Translations under genes and position numbers: made by a program
In this document: positions 48,745-56,826 of the stretch, in pieces
Layout: every line of letters begins with the position of its first letter
How positions within the stretch are numbered: the stretch's first letter is position 1
Notes under the pieces: model-generated
What the model was told of the DNA's origin: nothing
What the model saw: only the letters and a program-made list of their open reading frames with translations
Databases searched by the model: none
Origin: Cellulomonas xiejunii
Lineage (GTDB): Bacteria > Actinomycetota > Actinomycetes > Actinomycetales > Cellulomonadaceae
Reading direction: 5' to 3'
NCBI RefSeq assembly: GCF_024508315.1
Contig: NZ_CP101987.1
Span: forward strand, 2,790,001-2,854,000
Length of the DNA: 64,000 nt

Positions 48745-49185
48745 CTACGAGGTGAGGAAGACCGTGGTGGCGACCGCCATGACGAGCGCACCGACGCACG
48801 CCATCACGCCGAGGACCATCAGCAGCACACCGCCCGCCCCGGAGGCGCTCCGGGCCCCCGGGAGCCGGACGTCCGAGGGATTCCGGGGGTTCACCCAGAC
48901 CGGGATGCGTTCACCGGGCCGCCGGACCGCGCCGCGCTCACCGGGCGTCGGGACGCCCTCGACCCGGGTGGCACGAGCCCACGAGCCGTCGGGCAGCGGG
49001 TAGTCGAAGGTGATGCGCGCCGGGTCGGTGAACGAGGTCCTCTCGACGACCACGGCCTCCACCGTCACCAACCCGCGCGCGTCCGACGAGCGTCCTGCGA
49101 GTGCCCGCCCTGCGACGAGCATGCCGACCCCCGCCAGGAGGAGCACCACGATGGGGATCGCCCCCAGCACCAGACCGATGGCCAC
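48745..49185 (-). CDS. DUF3592 membrane protein, second copy
   Basis: A 146-residue paralogue of the protein at 45933-46370, with the same helix-beta domain-helix layout and shared motifs (VEAVVVERTSFTDPARITFDYPLP, WVNPRNPSDVRLPG). The GTG at 49185 starts 3 bases after the stop of the small lipoprotein gene, so the two are one unit. The function is unknown. Confidence 0.75.
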   Translation of the reverse strand: MAIGLVLGAIPIVVLLLAGVGMLVAGRALAGRSSDARGLVTVEAVVVERTSFTDPARITFDYPLPDGSWARATRVEGVPTPGERGAVRRPGERIPVWVNPRNPSDVRLPGARSASGAGGVLLMVLGVMACVGALVMAVATTVFLTS

Positions 49186-49188
49186 CGC

Positions 49189-49443
49189 TCAGCCGAGCGT
49201 CAGCGAGCGCAGCACCCGCTCGGCGTCGGAGTCCGCCATCTCGCCCTCGGGCGTGAGGGCGAGCACGATGACGGTCGTCCCGTCGTCGTCCTGGGTCGTC
49301 AGCCGGGACGCCGGGGTCGTCGGGTCCTGCGGACCCGGGGGCGAGCTCGCGGGATCCCCGCCGTCCGTCGCGCAGGACGCGAGCAGGACGACGAGCGCCG
49401 CGAGGCCGGCTGCTCCTCGGAATCGGTGGCGGTCTGCAGTCAA
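49189..49443 (-). CDS. small putative lipoprotein
   Basis: An 84-residue protein with a lipoprotein signal (RHRFRGAAGLAALVVLLASC; lipobox LASC), then a Pro/Ser linker and a short Asp/Glu-rich end (EGEMADSDAERVLRSLTLG). Not recognised. The only start in frame is a TTG at 49443, with AGGA about 9 bases upstream, so the start is uncertain. The tail DAERVLRSLTLG resembles the ends of the two 179-residue lipoproteins nearby (EQIEASLSF, GIEESIAVL), suggesting a shrunken relative. Confidence 0.55.
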   Translation of the reverse strand: MTADRHRFRGAAGLAALVVLLASCATDGGDPASSPPGPQDPTTPASRLTTQDDDGTTVIVLALTPEGEMADSDAERVLRSLTLG

Positions 49444-49506
49444 GGGTGTCCACGTCCTGTCGAGTGCTCGGTGTCCGTGGCCGGGCCGCTCCTGAACCGT
49501 CGGCGC

Positions 49507-50046
49507 CTACTTCTGCGCGTCGAAACTCAGGCTCGCTTCGATCTGCTCGATGGTCTCGTCGTCGACCTCACCCGTGAGCTGGATCGCCGCAGGCTGTTCG
49601 CGTCCCGCACCGAGCGCCCACAGCACACCCTGTGCCGTCGCCCCGTCCGTGGTCTCGTAGACGTAGCGCGCACGTGCGAAGTCCGCGTCGAGGTCGATCG
49701 GGTCGGGCGTACGCTCGACGACCTCGTACCCCGCCATCGCCGGCATCGTCTCCAGGAGGTGGGCGACGACGAGGCCCGCCTTCGGACCGTTGCTGAGTAT
49801 GTCGTACTCAACGGCGATCGAGGTCACCACGGTGTCACCCTCGACCACCTGCCAGGCGTCGGTCCAGTACTCGCCGCCGCTCTCGGCGCGCTCCCAGCCG
49901 GGCGGCACGGCCAGGCGCAGGGCACCGACCTGCTCGTCCTGCCATCCCTGCGGCACGACGCGGTCGTCGTCTCCACCCGAGCACGCCGCGAGGGACAGGA
50001 CACCGGTGACCATCACGACCACCGCGGCACGAACCGACTTCGACAC
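49507..50046 (-). CDS. 179-residue lipoprotein, copy A of the pilin-like module
   Basis: An exported lipoprotein with lipobox LAAC near residue 22. The mature part starts VVPQGWQDEQVGALRLAVPPGWERAES and ends AIQLTGEVDDETIEQIEASLSFDAQ. It is a paralogue, of identical length, of the protein at 51622-52161. Shared features are P-x-GW, GAL-x-x-AVP-x-x-W, a DAW/VGW segment, an ARYVYETTDG-like strand and (I/L)QLTG near the end. It lies 49 bp downstream of the giant pilin-like gene at 50096, as its paralogue lies near the giant gene at 52624. AAGGAG lies 5-6 bases before the GTG. The function is unknown. Confidence 0.8.
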   Translation of the reverse strand: MSKSVRAAVVVMVTGVLSLAACSGGDDDRVVPQGWQDEQVGALRLAVPPGWERAESGGEYWTDAWQVVEGDTVVTSIAVEYDILSNGPKAGLVVAHLLETMPAMAGYEVVERTPDPIDLDADFARARYVYETTDGATAQGVLWALGAGREQPAAIQLTGEVDDETIEQIEASLSFDAQK

Positions 50047-50095
50047 TGGCACTCCTTCAGTTGACGCATCACGGACCGACGGAACCGCTGCACCC

Positions 50096-51547
50096 TCAGT
50101 CACACTTCGTGTGAGGGAGGAACGGACGCTCCCCGTTCGCGCGCGGCGAACCGAGGAAGTGCGCCTCGGCCACCTGCCGCGTCCCCGTGTTCCCGTTGAC
50201 TTCGAACCCGCCGCCGACGCCAGCGCTGACACCGACACCCGCGCTGCTTGACGTGTCGGTCGCCTCGTACACGTTACGCGAGGTCTTCCCACGCTCGTAG
50301 AGCTCCTGCAGCATCGCGTCCTCAGGAGAAGGCGAGCTGGGGATCACGGGGCTCATGGGGAGCGCGGCGTCGAACCCGCCGTCGCGCACTGCGAGCCACT
50401 CCTCGACGAACTCCCTGTTCTCGTTCGTGATCTCGAGCACCGTCGTGGTCACCACCACGTCGTTGCTGTCGCGGCCGCCACTGAAGGACGGGGACGTGGT
50501 GTGGGGCGCGGCGTGCCGGCCCGAACCCGTCTTGTCGAGCTCGACGTCCAGTCCCATGGTGCCTGACACCCCGCCGCGGGCGACGGTGTCGAAGGTGATC
50601 TCCAGGAGCGCACCGCTCGCGTCACGCTTGACCGAGAGCGATCCTTCGCGCGACACCTGGGCGCTCCCGCCGACGACCACGACGCTCGCCTCGGCGGAGG
50701 CGGAGCCGGTCATCGTGTAGGTCCAGGTCACGCTGTCGTCCTGCGCGTTCCTCTCCCGCTTGACGGAGACGGATCCGGAAGCCTGCGCGGACGCGCCCGC
50801 TGCCGTGATGCGCCCACCCCTCTTCGGGTCGGCGGCCTCGATGTCGCGGTCGACCTTGGCGTTGGCCGCCACCTGGGCCCGCCCTCCGCCCTCGTGGGAC
50901 GTGACGTCCGGCGGGCGCGGCTCGCTCGCTCCCCACCACGAGCCGGCACCCAACCAGCGCCACCCGGACTGGTCGAAGTAGTCCTTCGCGTTGCGCTCGA
51001 ACTCCGGCCACTCGTCCCTCGGGACGATCCACGCGTCACCGTGCTGGTACGTCAGCTCGGCCGATGCCGAGGCAGACACGTCCACCACGCCCCCTTTTCC
51101 CTTGGCCTCGGCCTGGACACCCCCGGACGCACCGTTCGTCACGCGCGCGTGGTACTCGTCGTTGAACTCGGTCACCTGCAGGCCCCAGTCGGCTCCGAGC
51201 TTGACGAAGCCGATGTCGACGCCGACGCCACCGCCCTCCGAGGTCTGCGCGAGCATGCAGACGGGCGGCTGCAGCTGCTCGTCCGTAGGCGGGCCGTCCG
51301 CGGTCACGTCGACTGCGCAGTCACCACCACCGCCGACGACGTCGGTGATCCGGCACAGCGCCGCCTGCGTGTACTCGGGGAAGACGACGACGGAGCCGAC
51401 GACCGCCCCGATCAGGAGCGCGGCGACCACGAGGACACCCTGGAACTCGATGGTCCCCGAACCACGGTCGTCGTGCCACCGTCGATGCGCGCCGACCTCC
51501 TTCGGAGGAACGCGCTCGCCCATGAGGCCATACCGATCGTCGATCAC
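50096..51547 (-). CDS. giant Flp-pilin-like protein, copy A
   Basis: A 483-residue protein. Near residue 28 it has a type IVb prepilin signal: DRG, then SGTIEFQGVLVVAALLIG, with Glu at +5 as in the window's Flp pilin. Instead of ending after about 40 residues it continues with a large extracellular domain of about 400 residues. That domain has conserved cysteines at 65, 77 and 97 (PPVCML) and a penultimate Cys482. It is homologous along its length to the gene at 52624-54057 (GFVKLGADWG, TTTVLEITNENREFV, AHFLGSP). It may be a minor pilin, tip subunit or adhesin of the Tad pilus; that is inference. The start is a GTG 6 bases after TAGGCT, with no ribosome binding site. Confidence 0.8.
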   Translation of the reverse strand: MIDDRYGLMGERVPPKEVGAHRRWHDDRGSGTIEFQGVLVVAALLIGAVVGSVVVFPEYTQAALCRITDVVGGGGDCAVDVTADGPPTDEQLQPPVCMLAQTSEGGGVGVDIGFVKLGADWGLQVTEFNDEYHARVTNGASGGVQAEAKGKGGVVDVSASASAELTYQHGDAWIVPRDEWPEFERNAKDYFDQSGWRWLGAGSWWGASEPRPPDVTSHEGGGRAQVAANAKVDRDIEAADPKRGGRITAAGASAQASGSVSVKRERNAQDDSVTWTYTMTGSASAEASVVVVGGSAQVSREGSLSVKRDASGALLEITFDTVARGGVSGTMGLDVELDKTGSGRHAAPHTTSPSFSGGRDSNDVVVTTTVLEITNENREFVEEWLAVRDGGFDAALPMSPVIPSSPSPEDAMLQELYERGKTSRNVYEATDTSSSAGVGVSAGVGGGFEVNGNTGTRQVAEAHFLGSPRANGERPFLPHTKCD

Positions 51548-51553
51548 GGCGCG

Positions 51554-51559
51554 AGCCTA
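51554..51559 (-). promoter_or_regulatory. -10 box of a leaderless promoter for giant pilin-like copy A
   Basis: TAGGCT on the minus strand, 6 bases before the GTG at 51547, identical in sequence to the guaA box. This module can be transcribed separately from the upstream copy. Confidence 0.55.
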
Positions 51560-51621
51560 GGGGTTTGTCCCGACTCGGCGATGGGCCCAGCGGCTCAAAG
51601 CTGACGCAGGTCGCGGCAGTC

Positions 51622-52161
51622 TCAGCCCTCGTCGACGCGCAGGACGGCGATGCTCTCCTCGATGCCCGCGACGACCTCCGGCGGCAGGTCGCGGCCCGTG
51701 AGCTGCAACCCGACGGCCCGGCCCGAGTCCGGGTCCGACGCTGTCCAGACGACGCCCTCGACGTCGTCGTACGTGAAGTCGTTGCGCTGCACCTCGAGCG
51801 CCGCGGTGTCGACGGGCGTCGACCTGCCCGTGGAGCCGTACCCCCACCCGCCGACCTGGGCGCCCGCGACGAAGGTGTCGAGGGCCTGCTCGGCACCGTC
51901 GTCACCGAGGTCGGCCGCACCGACGACGAGCAAGGAGCCCGGTCCGGGCGCGGCGTCGGTCGACCATCCGACGCCCCACAGGTCGTCCGACTGCGGCACC
52001 TCGACCCAGTCCCCCGGGACGGCGAACGTCAGGGCACCCGACTCGACCCGCTGCCAGCCCTCCGGTGTCGTGAGAGCCACCTCCTCGGGTGCCGCGCACC
52101 CTGCCAGGACGACGCCGAGCACGGCACCGCAGACCGTCACCATCGCCGCACGACGGGCCAC
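51622..52161 (-). CDS. 179-residue lipoprotein, copy B of the pilin-like module
   Basis: An exported lipoprotein (lipobox LAGC near residue 22) with the same length and domain as the one at 49507-50046: TTPEGWQRVESGALTFAVPGDW near the start and VGLQLTGRDLPPEVVAGIEESI near the end. It has an extra Asp/Gly-rich middle (VGAADLGDDGAEQALDTF). The GTG at 52161 starts one base after the upstream stop, with GGAGG about 10 bases before it, so it is co-translated with the membrane protein gene. The function is unknown; a chaperone or anchor for the pilin-like partner is one guess. Confidence 0.8.
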   Translation of the reverse strand: MARRAAMVTVCGAVLGVVLAGCAAPEEVALTTPEGWQRVESGALTFAVPGDWVEVPQSDDLWGVGWSTDAAPGPGSLLVVGAADLGDDGAEQALDTFVAGAQVGGWGYGSTGRSTPVDTAALEVQRNDFTYDDVEGVVWTASDPDSGRAVGLQLTGRDLPPEVVAGIEESIAVLRVDEG

Positions 52162-52162
52162 C

Positions 52163-52591
52163 TCAGACCACCTCCACGTAGGACGACCGGGCTGCCGGCG
52201 CCCAGCGTACGTGGGCGACGGCACCGCCCAGCGCGCCGGTGACGAGCAGGACCAGCGTCGGCACCGCCACATCGAGCACGAGGAGCAGGAGTGCGATGTC
52301 CGCGCGCGCGGCCGCCTCGACGGCGGCCCCGACGGACATGCCCAGCGCCGCCAGGGCCGGTACTGCCACGGCGACCAGACCGCGTCGCCGCGGCGGCCGC
52401 TGTGCGGACCGCGCCGTCGCCACGACGACCGCGATCACGCCTGCGAGCGCGCCGGGGACCACGAGCAGCGGCCAGGCGACCACGACCTCGCCGGAGCCCG
52501 CTGCCAGGACACCGACGAGCACGGCACCCCCCAGCAGAACGCCGACGTACGTCGCTGTCCCTGCCACCCACGCCCACACGAGCCCACGCAT
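52163..52591 (-). CDS. hypothetical four-helix membrane protein in the pilin-like module
   Basis: A 142-residue protein with four hydrophobic segments (about 5-32, 38-58, 70-90 and 98-120) and a short basic/aromatic tail (RWAPAARSSYVEVV). Not recognised. The ATG follows AGGTGGG. It lies 32 bp downstream of giant copy B and one base upstream of lipoprotein copy B. Copy A of the module lacks an equivalent gene. Confidence 0.65.
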   Translation of the reverse strand: MRGLVWAWVAGTATYVGVLLGGAVLVGVLAAGSGEVVVAWPLLVVPGALAGVIAVVVATARSAQRPPRRRGLVAVAVPALAALGMSVGAAVEAAARADIALLLLVLDVAVPTLVLLVTGALGGAVAHVRWAPAARSSYVEVV

Positions 52592-52623
52592 CGTTCCCAC
52601 CTCGTCCCGTCCTCGCCCGACGC

Positions 52624-54057
52624 TCAGTTGCACAGGGCGTCGTCGACCATCTGCCGAGTGCCGTCCTGGCCCGGTGCTCCCAGGAACGACGCGTCCGTCT
52701 TGGTAGCCGTGGCCTCCTCGGCGCTGATGTTGAAGCCGAACTCCCAGCCCTTCTTCACCGCCGCACCGAACTCCCAGGAGTCCTTCACGTTGTGGTAGGT
52801 CACCTGGCTGAGCTTGGCCTTCTCGTACATCAGCTGCATGAAGGGGTCGTTCGACGGCTTCTCCGGGATCATCGCCGCGAACGGCAGCGTGAGGGTCTGA
52901 CCGGCGGCGTTGTCGTCGATCCAGCCCTGCACCAGAGCCCTGTTCTCGTCGGTCACGTCGAGCTTGGTCGTCGTGACCACGGAGCGGCTCTCACCGTCGG
53001 CGAGCTTGCCGTTCGCCGACTTGAACGTGTTGTTGCCCAGGCTCGCGCTGCCCCCCACCTCGTACGCCGACTTGAAGGCGATCTGCGAGAGGTTGCCGCT
53101 CTTGTCGTACGTCGTCGTGAACGCGCCCGTCACCGATCCCTCACCGGTCGCGTGGCCGACCACCATGCTGCCGCCCAGCGTCCCCTTGCCGCTCAGCTCG
53201 TAGGTGTAGCTCTTGGCGCCGGTCTCCTTGTCGTTCATGACGATCACCGAGCCGCCGGCGGTGAGGGAGCCGTTGACGCCCACCTTGGGGTCGATGAGCT
53301 TGTCCTTGCCCTTCTCGTCCTTGCTCGTGCCGGGGATGCGCGTGCCGGCGCTGGCCTTCAACGCGGCCTCGAGCGTGATCTTCGCGTACGAGACCTTCGG
53401 GTCCTTCGGCGCGTCGACCCAGCCGTCGGTCAACGACAGGTAGATCGCCATGCCCGCCGCGCCGCGCCCCTTCATCTGCTCCTGCTGGACGAGGTAGTCG
53501 TCGAGCTGGTCGCGCATCGACTCCCACTGCTCGTTCGAGTCGAACTGCCACGTCGAGCCGTACTCGAACTTCAGGTCGCCACCCAGGCTCACCTCGGCCC
53601 CGGCGTTGTCGCCGTCACCGAGCTTGCCGGCGTCGAACGTCTTGGATCCGACGTTGCCGCTGACGCCGATCCCGGCACCGTCGGTGAGCGTGGCCCGCAC
53701 CGTCTTGTCGGAGAACTCCTGGACGATGAACCCGGAGCTGTCGCTGAGCTTGACGAACCAGATCTTGACCTCGGCGCTGTACTTCTCCTTGGTCTCGGAG
53801 AGCATGCAGACGCCCGGGTGGTAGTCCATGTCGTCCGGGGGCGTGGGGGGTGCTGGGACGTCGCACCCACCGGTGCCGCCGTCGAGCGCCGTCACGACAC
53901 GACACAGGGCCGACGCCGCGTAGGGGGCCACGGTGGTCGTCCCTGCGACGGTGGCCGCGACGAGGATCGCCGCGAGCGCCAGGATCCCCGTGTACTCGAG
54001 CGTCCCCGCACCCTTGTCGCCCACCCCGGCACGCGCCCGTAGGGTCCGCAGCACCAC
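52624..54057 (-). CDS. giant Flp-pilin-like protein, copy B
   Basis: A 477-residue paralogue of the protein at 50096-51547. The prepilin signal lies near residue 16 (DKG, then AGTLEYTGILALAAILV, Glu at +5). It is followed by cysteines 52, 65 and 84 (HPGVCML) and a penultimate Cys476, in the same spacing as copy A. Shared stretches include WFVKLSDSSGFIVQEFSD, SVVTTTKLDVTDENRALV, SLGG/VVGHATGEGS-like beta strands and DASFLGAPG. The beta-rich 400-residue domain matches nothing I can name. The GTG at 54057 has AGGAGG 5 bases upstream, so this copy is not leaderless. It is probably processed by a TadV peptidase outside the window. Confidence 0.82.
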   Translation of the reverse strand: MVLRTLRARAGVGDKGAGTLEYTGILALAAILVAATVAGTTTVAPYAASALCRVVTALDGGTGGCDVPAPPTPPDDMDYHPGVCMLSETKEKYSAEVKIWFVKLSDSSGFIVQEFSDKTVRATLTDGAGIGVSGNVGSKTFDAGKLGDGDNAGAEVSLGGDLKFEYGSTWQFDSNEQWESMRDQLDDYLVQQEQMKGRGAAGMAIYLSLTDGWVDAPKDPKVSYAKITLEAALKASAGTRIPGTSKDEKGKDKLIDPKVGVNGSLTAGGSVIVMNDKETGAKSYTYELSGKGTLGGSMVVGHATGEGSVTGAFTTTYDKSGNLSQIAFKSAYEVGGSASLGNNTFKSANGKLADGESRSVVTTTKLDVTDENRALVQGWIDDNAAGQTLTLPFAAMIPEKPSNDPFMQLMYEKAKLSQVTYHNVKDSWEFGAAVKKGWEFGFNISAEEATATKTDASFLGAPGQDGTRQMVDDALCN

Positions 54058-54093
54058 GTCGGCCTCCTGGTCCTCAGCATCTGTCCAGGAAGG

Positions 54094-54099
54094 ACGCTA
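54094..54099 (-). promoter_or_regulatory. candidate -10 box for giant pilin-like copy B
   Basis: TAGCGT on the minus strand, 37 bases upstream of the GTG at 54057. The leader would hold the AGGAGG. Confidence 0.4.
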
Positions 54100-54191
54100 C
54101 GTACCGTTCCGCCGCCGGCCGAGGGTCGCCGGTTCTAGCTCCGGGCCCGTTGCCCGCCGGTGGAGTAGGACCCAGGGCCCACCGATGCCAC

Positions 54192-54231
54192 CGATCGGTC
54201 GGCCCGGTCAGGTCCGCCGGCCGACCGACCG
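54192..54231 (-). terminator. hairpin after the lipoprotein gene at 54303
   Basis: A 13-bp stem with one imperfect pair (54192-54204 with 54219-54231), flanked by a further AGGGCCC/GGGCCCT pair (54174-54180 and 54231-54237). It fills the 245-bp gap between the OmpA-lipoprotein genes and giant copy B and likely separates the two transcripts. Confidence 0.5.
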
Positions 54232-54302
54232 GGCCCTAGGAGACCGGCACGGCGTCGGCGGTTCGGGAGCTCCTGCGAGGCGACGGTGGGCGTGCCGCGC
54301 GC

Positions 54303-54917
54303 TCACGAGCGGGTGACAGGCACTTCGACGGGTTCGAACCCCGGCAGCCCCAACGTCGCCGTCTCGACCCCCGCCGGCAGCGGCGGGAAGAGCGCGGTGA
54401 GCACTCGCCGGTCACCGTCGAGGCTCAGAGGGAAGTCCGAGCAGGCGCACAGCATGTCGAGCCCGTCCGCGACGTGCGTCATGACGGTGTACGGGCGGAG
54501 AGATGTCGCGGTGGTCTCCACCGTCAGCGTGATGCCCCGGACGTCGCTGAAGGCCGACTCCCCCGGCGTCGTCCAGGACCTGGTCGGTCCCCATCCGGTG
54601 GTGGACCCGTCGCCCGTCGCGACGGTGAACGTCATGTCGGTCCCCGTCGCCGTGGTGTCGAGCGTGAGCACGTCCACGCTGAGCGGTACGCCAGGGTCCT
54701 CCTCGAGGCTGCCCTGGAGCGTCACGAGCGGGGAACCCTCGTCCGCCCCCGCCTGGCCGACCAGGACGCTCTCCGCGAACTCCTCGATCGTCAGCTCATC
54801 GGTCCCCGCGGAAGGGCTGACGGTCCCCGTGCCGGTCGGGTCGGGCGCGCTCGTCGACGTGCAACCGACCAGCGCGAGCACGACGAGGGCGACCGGGAGA
54901 GCCCGGACTCTGCTCAC
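54303..54917 (-). CDS. lipoprotein co-translated with the OmpA protein
   Basis: A 204-residue exported lipoprotein (lipobox LVGC near residue 19, then a Ser/Thr/Pro tether). The beta-rich mature part ends VETATLGLPGFEPVEVPVTRS. Its GTG overlaps the OmpA stop by 4 bases (GTGA). The C-terminal half resembles the last domain of the fused OmpA lipoprotein at 33590-35164 (compare SLRPYTVMTH...LSLDGDRRVLTALFPPLP with RLYPVDYRTD...IDPGETRLVTVVWPDPG). This suggests the two loci carry the same pair, fused in one and split in the other. The role is unknown. Confidence 0.75.
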   Translation of the reverse strand: MSRVRALPVALVVLALVGCTSTSAPDPTGTGTVSPSAGTDELTIEEFAESVLVGQAGADEGSPLVTLQGSLEEDPGVPLSVDVLTLDTTATGTDMTFTVATGDGSTTGWGPTRSWTTPGESAFSDVRGITLTVETTATSLRPYTVMTHVADGLDMLCACSDFPLSLDGDRRVLTALFPPLPAGVETATLGLPGFEPVEVPVTRS

Positions 54918-55999
54918 TGGTCCTCCACCTGGTACGAGATCTCGACACGCCTGTTGATCTGCATGTTCTCAGGCGAGTCGTTGGGGACCGCGGGCTCGCT
55001 CTCGCCCTTGCCGACAGCGGTGAACGTCACGGCGTCACCGGCTGCTCCACGGATCGCCTCGACGACCGCGGCTGCGCGCTGCTCGGACAGTGCCTGGTTG
55101 GAGGAGTCGCTGCCATCGGAGTCCGTGTGGCCGGTGACGAGGACCTCGCCCCTGCCCCGCGCGGCGATGTCCTGCGCGACGCGGGCGAGCACGTCCGTGG
55201 CTGCCGGGGTCAGAACGGCGGAGCTCTTGTCGAACAGCACGTTGGCGTCGAGCGTCGCGTCGACCTGCTGCCCGGTCTCCGCCGTGACGGTCGCGGCGGA
55301 CTCCGACCACTTCACGAGGTCGAAGGTCGCGAGCGTCGGATCAAGCTCGCCGAGCGACGCCCCCGAGGGCACGCGCGGCCAGCCTGTACCCGTCTGCGGG
55401 ACGACCTCGTCGACCACGGGGGCGAGCGCACCCTCCTCGACCGGGAGCCCGAGGACCCCCACCTGCTCACCACCGAAGAACAGGTCGACCACGGCGGTCG
55501 ACGGCGGCAGCTCCGGGAACACGGCGTACATCACGGCCAGCTCACCCGGGTCCGCCTGCAGGTCGAGGACAGGCGATGTCGTGCCCGGCCCGGGCAACGG
55601 TCGGTACGCCTTGCCCCCGTTGCGGTCCACGAGCAGGAGGCTGCTGAAGTTCTCACGCTCGTACGGCGCAACGCCCTGACGTGAGAGCGACGAGCCGTAG
55701 AACTTCTCGTCGAAGCTCGCGGCGATGCCCAGCGACACGTACAGCACCGTGCCGCCGTCCACGCGCCGAACGCCGTGGACGACACCATCGACGGGCGGCT
55801 GCTCAGCCTCGCCCTGCCCACGCGTGGAGAACGTCGCACGCACCGGCACGTCGAGCCCTTCCACCACGACGTCGCCGGGCACGCCGGCCGCGCCGGCGTG
55901 GGCGGCAGAGGCACCAGCGACCAGAGCGAGTGCGACGACTGCGGCCATCCCGCGGACCCCGCGGGCTGCCGGGTGTAGCGCACGACGCCGATGCCTCAT
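54914..55999 (-). CDS. secreted OmpA-domain protein of the Tad locus
   Basis: A 361-residue exported protein. A signal peptide spans about residues 1-37 (ASAAHAG, no lipobox). An N-terminal beta domain (about 40-220) is followed by an OmpA/MotB peptidoglycan-binding domain (about 235-361; VLFDKSSAVLTPAA, VTGHTDSDGSDSSN, LSEQRAAAVVEAI, NRRVEISY). Tad systems of Gram-negative bacteria often carry such a protein. Here, with no outer membrane, it may tie the pilus machine to peptidoglycan. GGAGGA lies 5 bases before the ATG. It overlaps the lipoprotein gene downstream. Confidence 0.85.
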   Translation of the reverse strand: MRHRRRALHPAARGVRGMAAVVALALVAGASAAHAGAAGVPGDVVVEGLDVPVRATFSTRGQGEAEQPPVDGVVHGVRRVDGGTVLYVSLGIAASFDEKFYGSSLSRQGVAPYERENFSSLLLVDRNGGKAYRPLPGPGTTSPVLDLQADPGELAVMYAVFPELPPSTAVVDLFFGGEQVGVLGLPVEEGALAPVVDEVVPQTGTGWPRVPSGASLGELDPTLATFDLVKWSESAATVTAETGQQVDATLDANVLFDKSSAVLTPAATDVLARVAQDIAARGRGEVLVTGHTDSDGSDSSNQALSEQRAAAVVEAIRGAAGDAVTFTAVGKGESEPAVPNDSPENMQINRRVEISYQVEDQ

Positions 56000-56046
56000 C
56001 CGGTTCCTCCGCACATGTGTCTCGTCACCCGCCCGATCGCGCAGCA

Positions 56047-56781
56047 TCATTGCACGAGCGCCGGCGTCAGCCGACCATCGAGCCAGGACCTCATGGCCGT
56101 GCGCACCGTGTCCGCACTCGGGTCCGGTCCGAAGCTCACCAACGTCGCGCCCGAGTCGGATCGGCACGTGAAGGTGTGGTGCCACCCGTAGATCGGGATG
56201 GGCGGAGGGGGCGGCGTCGGCGACGGCGTCGCTGTCGGCGACGGCGAAGGCGACGGCGTGGGGGTCGGGGTGGGCGTCGGCGGCGGCTGGTACCCGACGA
56301 TGACGCGCTGGCGACCCAGCGTGCATCGATCGAGCCAGACACCGACCTGCGCCTCTGCAGACCGGTAGGTGCTGGTCTCGCCCGCCTCCGGCAGCTCGAC
56401 CTGGACCCGTACCCGGTCACGACCGAGGTCTGCCCGGTAGGAGCCGGGGACGACACGCGTGCCGTTCCGCTCGGCGTACTGCGCGGCGGCCTCGATGCCC
56501 ACCGACGGCGGCAGCGCTGACCCGAGGGTGGTCCCGACGGGGAGCGTCCGCACCGCGTCCAGCGCCGCCTCCCGGACCCGCTGTGCACCGGCCAGCGCCG
56601 CGGCATCAGCTGCCGAGGACGACTCGCCGGCTTGCGCCGACACCTTGAGCAGCGGGAAGACGACCCACATCAGCAGTGCGAGCGCGGCCAGCGTCGTCAT
56701 GATGACGATGGCGGTCGCAGCTGCACCGCGATCGGCCGCTTCCCCCGCGAAGCGTGATCCCCACCATCGACGTACCCGCAC
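56047..56781 (-). CDS. TadG-like membrane-anchored protein with a Pro-rich linker
   Basis: A 244-residue protein. Near residue 20 an ADRGAAATAIVIMTTLAALALLMW helix resembles the N-terminal anchor of TadE/TadG and Rv3654c-type proteins, followed by SSSAADAAALAGAQRVREA, a typical TadG segment. It lacks the pilin Glu at +5. A long TPTPSPSP linker (about 168-195) leads to a 45-residue C-terminal part (IYGWHHTFTCRSDSGATLVSF). I chose the GTG at 56781 because GGAGG lies 8 bases upstream; an ATG at 56820 is possible. It is downstream of flp, beyond a strong terminator. Confidence 0.75.
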   Translation of the reverse strand: MRVRRWWGSRFAGEAADRGAAATAIVIMTTLAALALLMWVVFPLLKVSAQAGESSSAADAAALAGAQRVREAALDAVRTLPVGTTLGSALPPSVGIEAAAQYAERNGTRVVPGSYRADLGRDRVRVQVELPEAGETSTYRSAEAQVGVWLDRCTLGRQRVIVGYQPPPTPTPTPTPSPSPSPTATPSPTPPPPPIPIYGWHHTFTCRSDSGATLVSFGPDPSADTVRTAMRSWLDGRLTPALVQ

Positions 56782-56826
56782 CGGACCGTCCTCCCCGCAT
56801 GTCAACCCGTCACCATCCATGGGACA

